From positions 1,937,001 through 2,001,000 of the forward strand of contig CP136010.1 of the NCBI GenBank assembly GCA_030263805.2: 64,000 bases of DNA, read 5' to 3'. Position numbers and translations under genes: made by a program. The notes beneath the pieces were generated by a model. It was not told the origin of the DNA. It saw only the letters and a program-made list of their open reading frames with translations, and did not search any database. Positions within the stretch are counted from its first letter, which is position 1; the number at the start of each line of letters is the position of its first letter. This document shows positions 15,219 to 23,444 of this stretch, in pieces. This DNA comes from Pseudomonas sp. FeN3W (GTDB lineage Bacteria > Pseudomonadota > Gammaproteobacteria > Pseudomonadales > Pseudomonadaceae).

Positions 15219-16115
15219 ATGCAAAACCAGCTGCTGTATTTCGATGACGAGCGCGCCGCCGCCCTGCGACTGGCCGAAGCCTCTGGGCTGGCCGCCGCGG
15301 CAGTCGAGCGCCACCGTTTTCCCGATGACGAACTGCGCCTGCGTCTGCCATTGAGCGAAGGCGAGGCCATCGCCGAGCAACTGGTGATCTACCGCGGCCT
15401 CGACCATCCCAACGAGAAGCTGGTCGAGCTGCTGCTGATCGCCGGCGAGGCGCGCCGCCTGGGCGCCAGGCGACTGATCCTGGTCACGCCTTATCTGGCC
15501 TACATGCGCCAGGACATCGCCTTCAATCCCGGTGAAGTGGTCAGCCAGCGGGTGCTCGGCCAGCTGCTGGCCAGCCAGTTCGACGGGCTGATCACGGTCG
15601 ATCCGCACTTGCACCGTGTCGCCACCCTGCAGGAAGCCGTGCCGCTGGAAGATGCCGTCACGCTATGCGCGGCACCGACGCTGGCACGGCTGATCGCCGA
15701 GCGGCATCCCGACGCCCTGCTGATCGGCCCGGATGCCGAGGCGTTGCAATGGATCGAAGCCGCCGCCGTCGAACATGGCTTCGAACACGGCGTGTGCAAC
15801 AAGGTGCGCCACGGCGATCGCCAGGTCGACATCGCACTGCCGGCGCTGGCGTTTGCCGGACGCCACGTGGTGCTGCTCGATGACGTCGCCAGTTCCGGTC
15901 GCACCCTTGCCAACGCCGCGGAGAAACTGCTGGCCGCCGGCGCCGCCTCGGTGGACGTCGCGGTGACCCACGCGCTGTTCGCCGACGATGCCCTGGCGGT
16001 GATCCGCGCCGCCGGCGTCGGTCATATCTGGAGCACCGACTGCATCGCCCATGAAAGCAATGCGCTGAGCATGGCCCCGCAACTGGCCGAGGCGCTCAGG
16101 CCGCTGCTGCGCTGA
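15219..16115 (+). CDS. Divergent ribose-phosphate pyrophosphokinase (Prs) paralog
   Basis: A 298-residue PRPP-synthetase-like protein. It keeps the phosphoribosyltransferase-type PRPP loop (VVLLDDVASSGRTL) and an N-terminal synthetase domain with TPYLAYMRQDIAFNPGE and TVDPHLHRV in place of the classical ATP-loop and DLHxxQ segments. It is slightly shorter than housekeeping Prs (about 313 residues). It therefore looks like the paralog that pseudomonads carry besides the essential prs, not the housekeeping enzyme. The start at 15219 has GGGAG upstream. It stands alone between bdhA and a convergent pseudouridine synthase gene. The biochemical role is uncertain; PRPP formation is the family function. 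Confidence 0.82.
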   Translation: MQNQLLYFDDERAAALRLAEASGLAAAAVERHRFPDDELRLRLPLSEGEAIAEQLVIYRGLDHPNEKLVELLLIAGEARRLGARRLILVTPYLAYMRQDIAFNPGEVVSQRVLGQLLASQFDGLITVDPHLHRVATLQEAVPLEDAVTLCAAPTLARLIAERHPDALLIGPDAEALQWIEAAAVEHGFEHGVCNKVRHGDRQVDIALPALAFAGRHVVLLDDVASSGRTLANAAEKLLAAGAASVDVAVTHALFADDALAVIRAAGVGHIWSTDCIAHESNALSMAPQLAEALRPLLR

Positions 16116-16186
16116 GGCGGTGGCGCTGCCTTAGCCCGCTCACAAAAACACTCTGCATCGCACGACCATCAGCGCCCCTAACGCCG

Positions 16187-17071
16187 TTACCAGTCCAGCT
16201 GCAACGTGCTCTCGAATTCGCGCAGCGCTCCGCTCAGCGGATCGCTGAAGCGTAATCCACGCGCCAGCAGCTTAAGTGGCCGCGCGTAGTCATCGGCCTC
16301 ACGCTCGCTGCGCTCGAGCAGCTCGGGGTAAAACGGGTCGTTGCAGATACCGGCGCCGAGGGTAGCCATGTGCAGGCGCAGCTGGTGCTTTTTGCCGCTG
16401 ATGGGGGAAAGCCCGTAGCGCCAGAAGTCGCCGCGCCGCTCGAGCACCTCGATCAGGGTTTCGCTGTTCGGCTCGCCCTTCCCTTCGCGCATGAGGAAGA
16501 AAGGGTCACCCGGCACCATGCACAGGCGCCGGTGCAAGGGAAATTCGAGATGCGGCAGCGCCGGGCAGATTGCCTCGTAGCGCTTGCTGATCTCCCGCTC
16601 ACGGAATAACGCCTGGTAGGCGCCACGGCTTTCCCGGTTGGCCGAGAACAATACCAGCCCGGCGGTGAGCCGATCGATGCGATGAATCGGCACCAGATCG
16701 GCGTTACCCAGCCGTTTGCCGAGCCGCGCCAGCAGGGTTTCGTTGACGTATTCGCCGGCCGGCATCACCGAGAGAAAGTGCGGCTTGTCCGCCACCACCA
16801 GATGCTCGTCGACGTGCAGGATGCGTTCTTCGAACGGCACCGGGGTCTCGTTCGGCACTTCGCGAAAGTAATGGATGCGCATGCCGACCCGATAGGCCTG
16901 CGCGGCATCGATCGGCTGCATCTGCGCATCCAGCACGCGGCCGCGGGCCATACGGTCGAGCCAGGTAGCGCGGCTGATCGCCGGGAAGTGCGCGCACAGG
17001 CAATCGAGTACCGTGGGCCAATCGCCTTGGGGCAGATGCAGGGTGCTGGGACGGGGGTTGGAAGCGGACAT
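16187..17071 (-). CDS. RluA-family pseudouridine synthase
   Basis: About 294 residues. An N-terminal S4-like region is followed by the pseudouridine synthase domain, with the catalytic aspartate in HRIDRLTAGLVLFS. The FLSVMPAGEYVNETLLARL region and the C-terminal SGKKHQLRLHMATLG are typical. It isomerises uridine in rRNA or tRNA; which site cannot be told from sequence. A GTG at 17083 is an alternative start 4 codons upstream, and neither start has a strong ribosome binding site. The gene is convergent with the Prs paralog. Confidence 0.88.
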   Translation of the reverse strand: MSASNPRPSTLHLPQGDWPTVLDCLCAHFPAISRATWLDRMARGRVLDAQMQPIDAAQAYRVGMRIHYFREVPNETPVPFEERILHVDEHLVVADKPHFLSVMPAGEYVNETLLARLGKRLGNADLVPIHRIDRLTAGLVLFSANRESRGAYQALFREREISKRYEAICPALPHLEFPLHRRLCMVPGDPFFLMREGKGEPNSETLIEVLERRGDFWRYGLSPISGKKHQLRLHMATLGAGICNDPFYPELLERSEREADDYARPLKLLARGLRFSDPLSGALREFESTLQLDW

Positions 17072-17224
17072 GCGCGTGGACACGGGAGCGACGAAAGCCG
17101 TCGATGATACTCGCTCTACCGGCCGCTGCCTCCCGTTGCGGGCGTGTCGCGGCAGGTAACCGCCAAGCGCGGCACCGCGTTCGAACCGGTGCTGCGCTCA
17201 GCTGTCAGGCACGGTTGGCCGCGC

Positions 17225-17488
17225 TCAGTCGGCCTTTTCCTTGGTCACTTCGCCGGTGCGGCCGTCGATGCTGAACTCGTACTTCTTGCCGTCCTGTTTC
17301 ATGCCCTCGCCTTCCCAGCCATTATCATCGGCTTCGATGCCATGCAGTTCGGTGTAGCCGGCGGCCTTGGCTTTCTCTACGGCCTGCTCAAGGCTGATCC
17401 AGTCGGCGCCGGGCTTGTCGGCGGCGAAGGCAGCACCAGACCCGAGGATGGCAACGGCGAGGGCGGCGGTCAGTGTCTTGTTGTACAT
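17225..17488 (-). CDS. Small periplasmic PepSY-domain protein
   Basis: An 87-residue precursor with a signal peptide (MYNKTLTAALAVAILGSGAAFA) followed by a single PepSY-type domain (SLEQAVEKAKAAGY, ending with FSIDGRTGEVTKE). The start at 17488 has AAGGA upstream. Single PepSY proteins are periplasmic and are thought to modulate peptidases or sensor proteins. It is the first of three such proteins in about 2.4 kb. This one is separated from the other two by the DUF899 and CusF-like genes. Confidence 0.85.
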   Translation of the reverse strand: MYNKTLTAALAVAILGSGAAFAADKPGADWISLEQAVEKAKAAGYTELHGIEADDNGWEGEGMKQDGKKYEFSIDGRTGEVTKEKAD

Positions 17489-17714
17489 CTCGTTTATTCC
17501 TTCTGCGAACGGGATCAGATCGGGCCATACGGTTGGCCCTACCTGAATTACGAGCCCAGCGGCGGTCGCTAAGTTCAACCGCCGCGCCGCCGGCCGCCGT
17601 GCGTTCACAGGCCCGATGTCGATTTCGCCTGGCGCCAATCGACTCTGTCACAGGGCCATCGCCACGCGGCGGTGGCTCCGATCCCGCTCCCCAATCCGCG
17701 CCCCGGAGGTCTAC

Positions 17715-18488
17715 ATGGCAACGCACAAGGTCGTATCCGATCAGGAATGGCTGGCCGCCCACAGCACCCATCTGCAGGAAGAAAAACAGCTCACCCGCCA
17801 ACGCGATGCGCTCAGCGAAAAGCGCCGGCGACTGCCCTGGCGGCGCCTCGCGCAGGACTACCGCTTTCACGACGCCAGTGGCGCGGTTCGCCTGAGCGAG
17901 CTGTTCGAGGGTCGCAGCCAGCTGGTGATCAAGCACTTCATGTTCGGCCCGGACTGGACCGAGGGCTGCGTCGGCTGTTCGTTCGAGGCCGATCATATCG
18001 GCGGCGCGCTGCTGCACCTGCTGCAGCATGACGTCAGCTTCGCCGCCATTTCCCGCGCGCCGTTCGACCGGCTGGAGGCGTTTCGCCAGCGCATGGGCTG
18101 GCAGTTCCGCTGGCTGTCGTCGGCCGGCAGCAGGTTCAACCGCGACTTCCACGTGTCCTTCGATGCCGAGGACATCGTCGAGGGCAAGGTCTTCTACAAC
18201 TACGCCTGGCAACCCTTCGTCTGCGAGGAGCTGTCGGGCTTCAGCGTTTTCTACCGCGACCCGCAGGGCGAGATCTTCCACACCTTCTCGACCTATGGCC
18301 GCGGCGCGGAAGAACTGCTCGGAACCTATGTGCTGCTGGACATGACGCCCAACGGGCGCAACGAAACCGGGCCCCAACACAACCTCACCGACTGGGTACG
18401 CCTGCATGACCGTTACGACAGCGACGATCGCGTTGCCCCGAGCGGTCGCTCCGAGCCCGCTGGCTGCTGCCATGAGCAGCGACGCTGA
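17715..18488 (+). CDS. DUF899 family (thioredoxin-like fold) protein
   Basis: A 257-residue cytoplasmic protein of the DUF899 family, in which a thioredoxin-like fold is predicted. Conserved features seen are the N-terminal EWLAAHSTHLQEEKQLTRQRD, RLPWRRL, the FMFGPDWTEGCVGCSF segment with two cysteines, and a C-terminal FHTFSTYGRG and LLDMTPNGRNE. The start at 17715 has a perfect CGGAGG. The function of the family is not established. Its gene is convergent with the CusF-like gene, with a 2-nt gap. Confidence 0.85.
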   Translation: MATHKVVSDQEWLAAHSTHLQEEKQLTRQRDALSEKRRRLPWRRLAQDYRFHDASGAVRLSELFEGRSQLVIKHFMFGPDWTEGCVGCSFEADHIGGALLHLLQHDVSFAAISRAPFDRLEAFRQRMGWQFRWLSSAGSRFNRDFHVSFDAEDIVEGKVFYNYAWQPFVCEELSGFSVFYRDPQGEIFHTFSTYGRGAEELLGTYVLLDMTPNGRNETGPQHNLTDWVRLHDRYDSDDRVAPSGRSEPAGCCHEQRR

Positions 18489-18490
18489 GG

Positions 18491-18847
18491 CTACTGCCGC
18501 CGAATGAAGACGATCTGCGGGTCCATTTCGCCGTTGCTGAAGCGGAACTCCACCGCATCGCCCACGGCCAGCCCGCCGAGTTGTGCGGCGTCCGCCTTGA
18601 ACGGCATCACCATCGCCGGCCATTTCAGTTCCGGCACCGGCCCGTGGGCGATGGTGACGCTGCCCTGCTGCGCATCGATGGCGCGGATCACACCTTCGGC
18701 CCTGTAAGCGGGCTCGGCCTCCAGGCTGTTGCCAACCGCCATATCATCGACCGGTGGCGGTGAGGTGGAGGGCTTCAGCAGATCCTCGGCAGAGACCTGG
18801 CCACTCAACCCGAGGCTTGCAAGCAGTACGAGAAACACGATTTTCAT
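18491..18847 (-). CDS. CusF-like periplasmic copper/silver-binding protein
   Basis: A 118-residue precursor with a signal peptide (MKIVFLVLLASLGLSGQVSA) and a small OB-fold CusF domain. The metal site of E. coli CusF (His, Trp, Met, Met) is matched by H in TIAHGPVPELK followed by W and the two methionines in WPAMVMPFK. It would bind Cu(I) or Ag(I) in the periplasm. No Cus efflux genes adjoin it here. The closest neighbours are PepSY proteins and a two-component system divergent from it. Confidence 0.85.
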   Translation of the reverse strand: MKIVFLVLLASLGLSGQVSAEDLLKPSTSPPPVDDMAVGNSLEAEPAYRAEGVIRAIDAQQGSVTIAHGPVPELKWPAMVMPFKADAAQLGGLAVGDAVEFRFSNGEMDPQIVFIRRQ

Positions 18848-18951
18848 GACGTCTCCCCCCGATCGATCGGTTGTGCTCACCTGCAGCAAGCGTAGTCCCC
18901 TTAGCGCGGTTCGCCCTCGCCCGAACGGTGCATTCTCGGGCAGGTAACGGC

Positions 18952-18968
18952 GTTCAGCTTCGTTTAAG
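18952..18968 (+). promoter_or_regulatory. Direct-repeat box, possible response-regulator site
   Basis: GTTCAG-CTTCG-TTTAAG forms two half-sites at 11-bp spacing, the pattern bound by OmpR/PhoP/PmrA-type regulators. It lies 52 bp upstream of the PepSY-PepSY-response regulator-kinase operon and could mediate autoregulation. Confidence 0.4.
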
Positions 18969-19019
18969 CAAGCCCCCGTAACCTGTGAATCGTCGAAACC
19001 AACCACAGGAATCAAAACC

Positions 19020-19328
19020 ATGAAAACACTGACTACGCTATTCACCGCCGCCACTCTCGCCCTCGGTGCCAACCTGGCCATGGCCAAGGACATCGGTCCT
19101 GACGAAGCACTGAAGCTGCGCGATGCCGGCACCATCCAGTCGTTCGAAAAACTCAACGAAGCGGCACTGGCCAAGCACCCAGGCGCCACCGTCGAGGAAA
19201 CCGAACTGGAAGAAGAGTACGGCCGCTACGTCTATCAGCTTGAACTGCGCGACGACAAAGGTGTGCAATGGGACGTCGAGCTCGATGCCAAGACCGGCGA
19301 AGTGCTGAAGGACCATCAGGACGACTGA
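19020..19328 (+). CDS. Periplasmic PepSY-domain protein
   Basis: A 102-residue precursor with a signal peptide (MKTLTTLFTAATLALGANLAMA) and one PepSY domain (ETELEEEYGRYVYQLEL, then VELDAKTGEVLKD). AGGAA precedes the ATG. It is followed 8 nt later by a clear paralog and then by a response regulator and histidine kinase in one operon. It probably senses or modulates the periplasmic part of that system. No metal ligand set is visible. Confidence 0.88.
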   Translation: MKTLTTLFTAATLALGANLAMAKDIGPDEALKLRDAGTIQSFEKLNEAALAKHPGATVEETELEEEYGRYVYQLELRDDKGVQWDVELDAKTGEVLKDHQDD

Positions 19329-19336
19329 GGCCATCC

Positions 19337-19642
19337 ATGCGTGCCCCCCTTTTCGTAACCGTTCCACTGACCCTGCTGCTCGCTGCCACTCCGGCGGCGA
19401 GCCGCGATCTGGACCAGGATGAGGCCCTGCGGCTGCGCCGCGAGGGCCTGATCATGCCGCTGGAAGCGCTGCTCCAGCGCGCCATGGAGCGCTATCCGGG
19501 GGCCAGCCTGCTGGAAGCGGAGCTGGAGGAGGAGGATGGCATCTACGTTTACGAAATCGAATTGCTCACCACCGACGGCGTTGCCCGCGAACTGGAACTG
19601 GATGCCCGCGACGGGCGCCTGCTCAAGGATGAAGAAGACTGA
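19337..19642 (+). CDS. Periplasmic PepSY-domain protein, tandem paralog
   Basis: A 101-residue precursor with a hydrophobic signal (MRAPLFVTVPLTLLLAATPA) and a PepSY domain (LEAELEEEDGIYVYEIEL, LELDARDGRLLKD). It aligns along its whole mature length with the preceding gene product, so the two arose by tandem duplication. Its stop overlaps the start of the response regulator gene (TGATG), so the operon is translationally coupled. Confidence 0.86.
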   Translation: MRAPLFVTVPLTLLLAATPAASRDLDQDEALRLRREGLIMPLEALLQRAMERYPGASLLEAELEEEDGIYVYEIELLTTDGVARELELDARDGRLLKDEED

Positions 19643-20307
19643 TGCGTCTGCTACTGGTCGAAGACAACGTTCCGCTGGCCGACGAACTGGTCGCCAGCCT
19701 CAGCCGCAACGGCTATGCCATCGACTGGCTGGCCGATGGCCGCGACGCCGCATATCAGGGCGCCAGCGAACCCTATGACCTGATCATTCTCGACCTCGGC
19801 TTGCCTGGCAAACCGGGGCTGGAGGTGTTGCGCGACTGGCGTGCCGGCGGCCTCACCACACCGGTGCTGATCCTCACCGCGCGCGGCTCCTGGGCCGAAC
19901 GCATCGACGGCCTCAAGGCCGGCGCCGACGACTACCTGACCAAACCCTTCCATCCCGAAGAACTGCTGTTGCGCATCCAGGCGCTGCTGCGCCGAGCCCA
20001 CGGCCTGGCCAACCAGCCCATGCTGCAGGCCGGCGGCCTGGAACTGGACGAGTCGCGCCAGTGCTGTCGCAAGGACGGCCAGGACATCGAACTCACCGCC
20101 GGCGAATTCCGCCTGCTGCGCTATTTCATGCTGCATCCGGGGCAGCTGCTGTCGAAAACCCAGCTGACCGAACACCTGTACGACGGCGAAACCGAACGCG
20201 ATTCAAACGTCATCGAGGTGCATATCAACCGGCTGCGCGGCAAGCTCGGCCGCGAGCTGATCGAAACGCGCCGCGGCCAGGGCTATCGCTTCGGCGGCCA
20301 GCCGTGA
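19642..20307 (+). CDS. OmpR/PhoP-family response regulator
   Basis: A 221-residue regulator. The receiver domain (residues 1-115) has the acidic pocket VEDN, phosphoacceptor Asp in LIILDLGLPG, Thr in LTARG and Lys in YLTKPFHPEELLLR. The C-terminal winged-helix DNA-binding domain reads LTAGEFRLLRYFMLHPGQ and RLRGKLGRELIETRRGQGYRF. It overlaps the kinase gene by 4 nt (GTGA) and follows two PepSY genes. The regulator-kinase pair resembles PhoP-PhoQ or QseB-QseC types; the signal is unknown. A direct-repeat box upstream of the operon may be its binding site. Confidence 0.94.
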   Translation: MRLLLVEDNVPLADELVASLSRNGYAIDWLADGRDAAYQGASEPYDLIILDLGLPGKPGLEVLRDWRAGGLTTPVLILTARGSWAERIDGLKAGADDYLTKPFHPEELLLRIQALLRRAHGLANQPMLQAGGLELDESRQCCRKDGQDIELTAGEFRLLRYFMLHPGQLLSKTQLTEHLYDGETERDSNVIEVHINRLRGKLGRELIETRRGQGYRFGGQP

Positions 20308-21620
20308 AGTCCATCCAGCGCAGCCTCAGCCTGGCGCTGATCGCCACCCTGCTACTGGTCGCGCTGGTGCTGGTGCAGACCAGCCTGTGGCTCTTCGAGT
20401 CAGGCCTCAGGCGCAGTCTGGAAACCGATCTGCGCGAGGAAACCGAGGGCCTGCTGATTGCCCTGGTGAAGGGGCCGAACGGCGATCAGCTGGACGTGCA
20501 GCGCCTCAACCCGCGCTATCAACGGCCGTTCTCCGGCCACTACTTCAAGATCGAATTGCCCGAGCGCACCTGGCGCTCCCGCTCGCTGTGGGACGCCTCA
20601 CCAGAATGGCCGGAACGTGCGGGCCTGGCGGACGAGCTGCTCGACGGCCCGCAGGAACAGCGACTGCTGGGTTATCGCGCCGAGTACCGCCGCGACGGCC
20701 AGCCGATCATCATCAGCGTGGCGCAGGACTACACGCCGGTCCTCGAAAGTTTTGCCCGCGTGCGGCTGAGCGGCCTTGGCCTGGTCGGTTTCGCCCTGCT
20801 CGCCCTGCTGCTGTTGCAGCGCTACGCCATGGGGCTGGCACTGCGCCCGCTGGAGCGCGCGCGGCAGCAGATCGCCCAGCTGCAGCAGGGCCAGCGCCAG
20901 CAGCTGGACCAGCGCGCGCCCGTCGAGCTTCAGCCGCTGGTCGAGCAGATCAACCACCTGCTCAGCCACACCGAAGACACCTTGCAGCGCTCGCGACATG
21001 CCCTGGGCAACCTCGGTCACGCGCTGAAGACGCCACTGGCAGTGCTCGGCAGCCTGGTGCAACGCGAAGAACTCGCCGCCCACCCCGAACTGCAGGCCAG
21101 CCTGCAGGAGCAGCTGGCGCAGATCCAGCAACGGGTCAGCCGCGAACTGGGCCGGGCGCGGCTATCGGTGGACGTGCTGCCCGGTGCGCATTTCGACTGC
21201 GACGCGGAACTGCCGGCACTGTTCGATACGCTGGCGATGATCCACCGCAGCGGCCTCGACCTGCGCTGGCAGGCGCCCGCCGGCTGCCGCCTGCCGCGTG
21301 ATCGCGAGGACATGCTCGAGCTGCTGGGCAATTTGCTGGATAACGCCTGCAAGTGGGCCCGTAGCCGCGTCGAGCTGAGCATCGAGCGCAGCGGCGATGG
21401 CTTCGTCCTGCTGGTGGACGACGACGGACCGGGGATTCCGGCGGCACAGCGCGAGCAGGTCATCGACCGTGGCGTACGGCTGGACGAGTCGGCGGAAGGT
21501 CACGGGCTGGGGCTGGGGATCGTCAGCGATATCCTGACGGCCTGGCGTGGCGAATGGAGTCTTGAAGAAAGCCCACTGGGCGGCTTGCGCGTAAGCATCG
21601 CACTGCCGGCGACGCGCTGA
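20304..21620 (+). CDS. Membrane sensor histidine kinase
   Basis: A 438-residue kinase with a GTG start overlapping the regulator stop. TM1 is near residues 8-27. A periplasmic domain of about 130 residues follows, then TM2 near 160-180 (LGLVGFALLALLLLQRYAMG) and HAMP-like coil. The H-box is LGNLGHALKTPLAVLGSL. The catalytic domain has the N-box LLGNLLDNACKWA, G1 VDDDGPGIP and G2 GHGLGLGIV. The periplasmic domain shows no evident metal-binding cluster. The adjacent PepSY proteins and copper protein suggest a periplasmic stress or metal signal. That is inference. Confidence 0.93.
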   Translation: MKSIQRSLSLALIATLLLVALVLVQTSLWLFESGLRRSLETDLREETEGLLIALVKGPNGDQLDVQRLNPRYQRPFSGHYFKIELPERTWRSRSLWDASPEWPERAGLADELLDGPQEQRLLGYRAEYRRDGQPIIISVAQDYTPVLESFARVRLSGLGLVGFALLALLLLQRYAMGLALRPLERARQQIAQLQQGQRQQLDQRAPVELQPLVEQINHLLSHTEDTLQRSRHALGNLGHALKTPLAVLGSLVQREELAAHPELQASLQEQLAQIQQRVSRELGRARLSVDVLPGAHFDCDAELPALFDTLAMIHRSGLDLRWQAPAGCRLPRDREDMLELLGNLLDNACKWARSRVELSIERSGDGFVLLVDDDGPGIPAAQREQVIDRGVRLDESAEGHGLGLGIVSDILTAWRGEWSLEESPLGGLRVSIALPATR

Positions 21621-21623
21621 GCA

Positions 21624-21839
21624 TCATTGCGGACGAGCCAGTTCGTTACGCATGTCTTCAAGTATGGTTTCGACCAGCAGGGTGTTCTGCACCTGGTGCC
21701 CGGCCATGATGCGCGTGGCGTGGGTGCCATTGATCGGGTAGCCGACATGCACCAACAGGCGACCGTCCGCTTGCGGCTCGACGCGCGTGCGGTACTGCGA
21801 GGTGAAGGTTTCGGCCAGGTAGCGGGAAAGAGTCTTCAT
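21624..21839 (-). CDS. Small hypothetical protein (71 aa)
   Basis: A 71-residue soluble protein starting MKTLSRYLAETFTSQ. I do not recognise the family. Codon use is normal for the window, with G/C at third positions. There is no signal peptide or membrane segment. The ribosome binding site is weak (GAGATG). It is convergent with the histidine kinase gene (3-nt gap) and lies downstream, on the same strand, of a 33-codon membrane microprotein gene. Confidence 0.55.
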   Translation of the reverse strand: MKTLSRYLAETFTSQYRTRVEPQADGRLLVHVGYPINGTHATRIMAGHQVQNTLLVETILEDMRNELARPQ

Positions 21840-21943
21840 GAAGCATCTCTAGCAATGAGCCTGAAACAAAGACCCTGTTCATCGCTCGGAGATTCATGCC
21901 GTCCATCGGGAATCCACTGATCTTCATAGAACTGTAACGCTCA

Positions 21944-22045
21944 TCACCCCTTCCGATCGCCGCTGCCATAGGCCAGCCAGGCCAGAAACAGCATCACAAC
22001 GAACGCCATGCAGGACATCACCAACGCATTGATCATCAGGCTCAT
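21944..22045 (-). CDS. Predicted 33-residue single-span membrane microprotein
   Basis: The ATG at 22043-22045 opens a 33-codon frame that reads as a single hydrophobic helix (LVMSCMAFVVMLFLAWLAYG), ending with a charged GDRKG tail and TGA at 21944-21946. A Shine-Dalgarno (GAGGA) stands 9 nt before the ATG. The topology is typical of a small inner-membrane protein. It is divergent from the WYL-domain regulator gene 119 bp away, which may control it. The family is not recognised and no homology search could be run. Confidence 0.55.
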   Translation of the reverse strand: MSLMINALVMSCMAFVVMLFLAWLAYGSGDRKG

Positions 22046-22113
22046 GTCAGGGTTTCCTCATCCACCGGATCGAGTTGAAACATACCCCGAATATATGTAG
22101 CGTTGCGCGACAC

Positions 22114-22128
22114 GTCGACCTGCTCGAC
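22114..22128. promoter_or_regulatory. Dyad between the microprotein and WYL regulator genes
   Basis: A perfect 5-bp arm repeat GTCGA-CCTGC-TCGAC lies 37 bp upstream of the regulator ATG, in the divergent promoter region. It is a candidate autoregulatory operator. Confidence 0.35.
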
Positions 22129-22164
22129 ATAGGCATGTAAATCTTTGGAATAGGTGCAGAGGCG

Positions 22165-23037
22165 ATGAAACGCAAGCAATCGATCAGTCAGATTCGCTGG
22201 GACCTGGCGCTGCGCTACCGGCTGATCGAGACCATCGCCTGGTGGGAAGGCCGCCTGACCACGGGCCACCTGATGCAGAGTTTCGGCATCAGCCGCCAGC
22301 AGGCATCGAAGGACATCAACACCTACCTGAACGAACATGCGCCCAAAAACCTGACATATGACCGCCACCTGAAGGGCTACAAGCCGACCAAAGGCTTCCA
22401 GCCGCTGTTCATCGACGGCAGCGCCAGCGCCTACCTGCATTTACTCGACCAGAACCGTGTGCGCGCCCCGCATATCGAGGGCCTGGCGCTGGCCTACGCG
22501 CATACCGAGGTGCTGCAGGTGCCGGACCGCAGTATCCGACCCGAGGTGCTGCGGCCGATCCTGCAGGCCTGTCGCGAAGGGCTGCGCCTGGAGAGCGAGT
22601 ACGTCTCGCTGGCCAATCCCGAGGTGGAAATCCGCGTGATGGCGCCACACACGCTGGTGTTCACCGGCATGCGCTGGCATGTGCGCGCCTACTGCGAGAA
22701 GAACCGCGAATACCGCGACTTCGTGCTCAGCCGCTTTCGCGGCGAGCCAGACCTGATGGACGCCAGCGAACACACCCGCGAACAGGACGAGGCATGGAAC
22801 ACGCCGGTGACCGTGCTGATCGAGCCGGACGCGCGATTGAGCCCGGCGCAGAAGGCGATCATCGAGGTGGACTTCGGCATGGCAGAGGGCCAGCTGCCGG
22901 TGGAGACGCGCGGGGCGCTGGTGCAGTACGTGCTGCAGCGCTTCGGCATCGACCCGAATACCGTGCAGGCGAATGCGGCGGCGCAGCAGCTGCAGGTGGG
23001 GAATCTGCAGGCGTTGAAGGGGTGGTTGTACTCGTGA
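22165..23037 (+). CDS. WYL-domain transcriptional regulator, CapW/BrxR-like
   Basis: A 290-residue protein. The N-terminal winged HTH reads RWDLALRYRLIETIAWWEGRL and FGISRQQASKDINTYL. A WYL domain follows, with HVRAYCEKNREYRDFVLSRF at about residues 172-192. A C-terminal dimerisation/WCX-type region completes it. The architecture and HTH wording resemble CapW and BrxR, repressors beside CBASS and BREX phage-defence operons. No defence operon adjoins it here. The nearest divergent gene is the 33-residue membrane protein. The intergenic region has a dyad GTCGA-CCTGC-TCGAC (22114-22128), a candidate operator. Family assignment by eye is good; the ligand and targets are unknown. Confidence 0.83.
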   Translation: MKRKQSISQIRWDLALRYRLIETIAWWEGRLTTGHLMQSFGISRQQASKDINTYLNEHAPKNLTYDRHLKGYKPTKGFQPLFIDGSASAYLHLLDQNRVRAPHIEGLALAYAHTEVLQVPDRSIRPEVLRPILQACREGLRLESEYVSLANPEVEIRVMAPHTLVFTGMRWHVRAYCEKNREYRDFVLSRFRGEPDLMDASEHTREQDEAWNTPVTVLIEPDARLSPAQKAIIEVDFGMAEGQLPVETRGALVQYVLQRFGIDPNTVQANAAAQQLQVGNLQALKGWLYS

Positions 23038-23094
23038 GGGCTTGTGGGGGTGGTCTTGGCCGCGAAGGGCGTCGGCACGGATTTCGGTATGTGA

Positions 23095-23345
23095 TCGCCG
23101 CGCTTTCCTGGGCCTGGAATCCAGGTTGCGCCTCTCACGGCGCGTCACTTTTTCTTGTCTGGCCAAGAAAAAGTAACCAAAAAGAAGGCCACCCCGGCAT
23201 CCGGCCCTTCGCTGCGCGAAGGGTACCCTCACTCCATCGCCATTCCAGGGGCACGCTGCGAAGGGCCATCCATGGCCCTGCGCAGCTCTCGCGGCATCCA
23301 TGCCGCTCAACCCCTTCCACAGCGACTACGTTCGGCCTCCTGACG
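23095..23345. repeat. Dispersed Pseudomonas-type intergenic element
   Basis: A non-coding stretch containing TTTTTCTTGTCTGGCCAAG, AAGTAACCAAAAAGAAGGCC and a CTTCGCTGCGCGAAGGGTA hairpin. I recognise this wording as a dispersed element common in pseudomonad intergenic regions, often mis-called as a short ORF. It lies in a 718-bp gap between the WYL gene and sbcD in which I see no convincing gene. Confidence 0.45.
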
Positions 23346-23444
23346 GGGCGATTGGTGTCGCCTGCTCGTTCGTGCAAGAAACACCATGCTGAGACTACCG
23401 CCGGAGACCTACAGACAGCTCTGCCCCCATGTCTCGCCGGTGAT

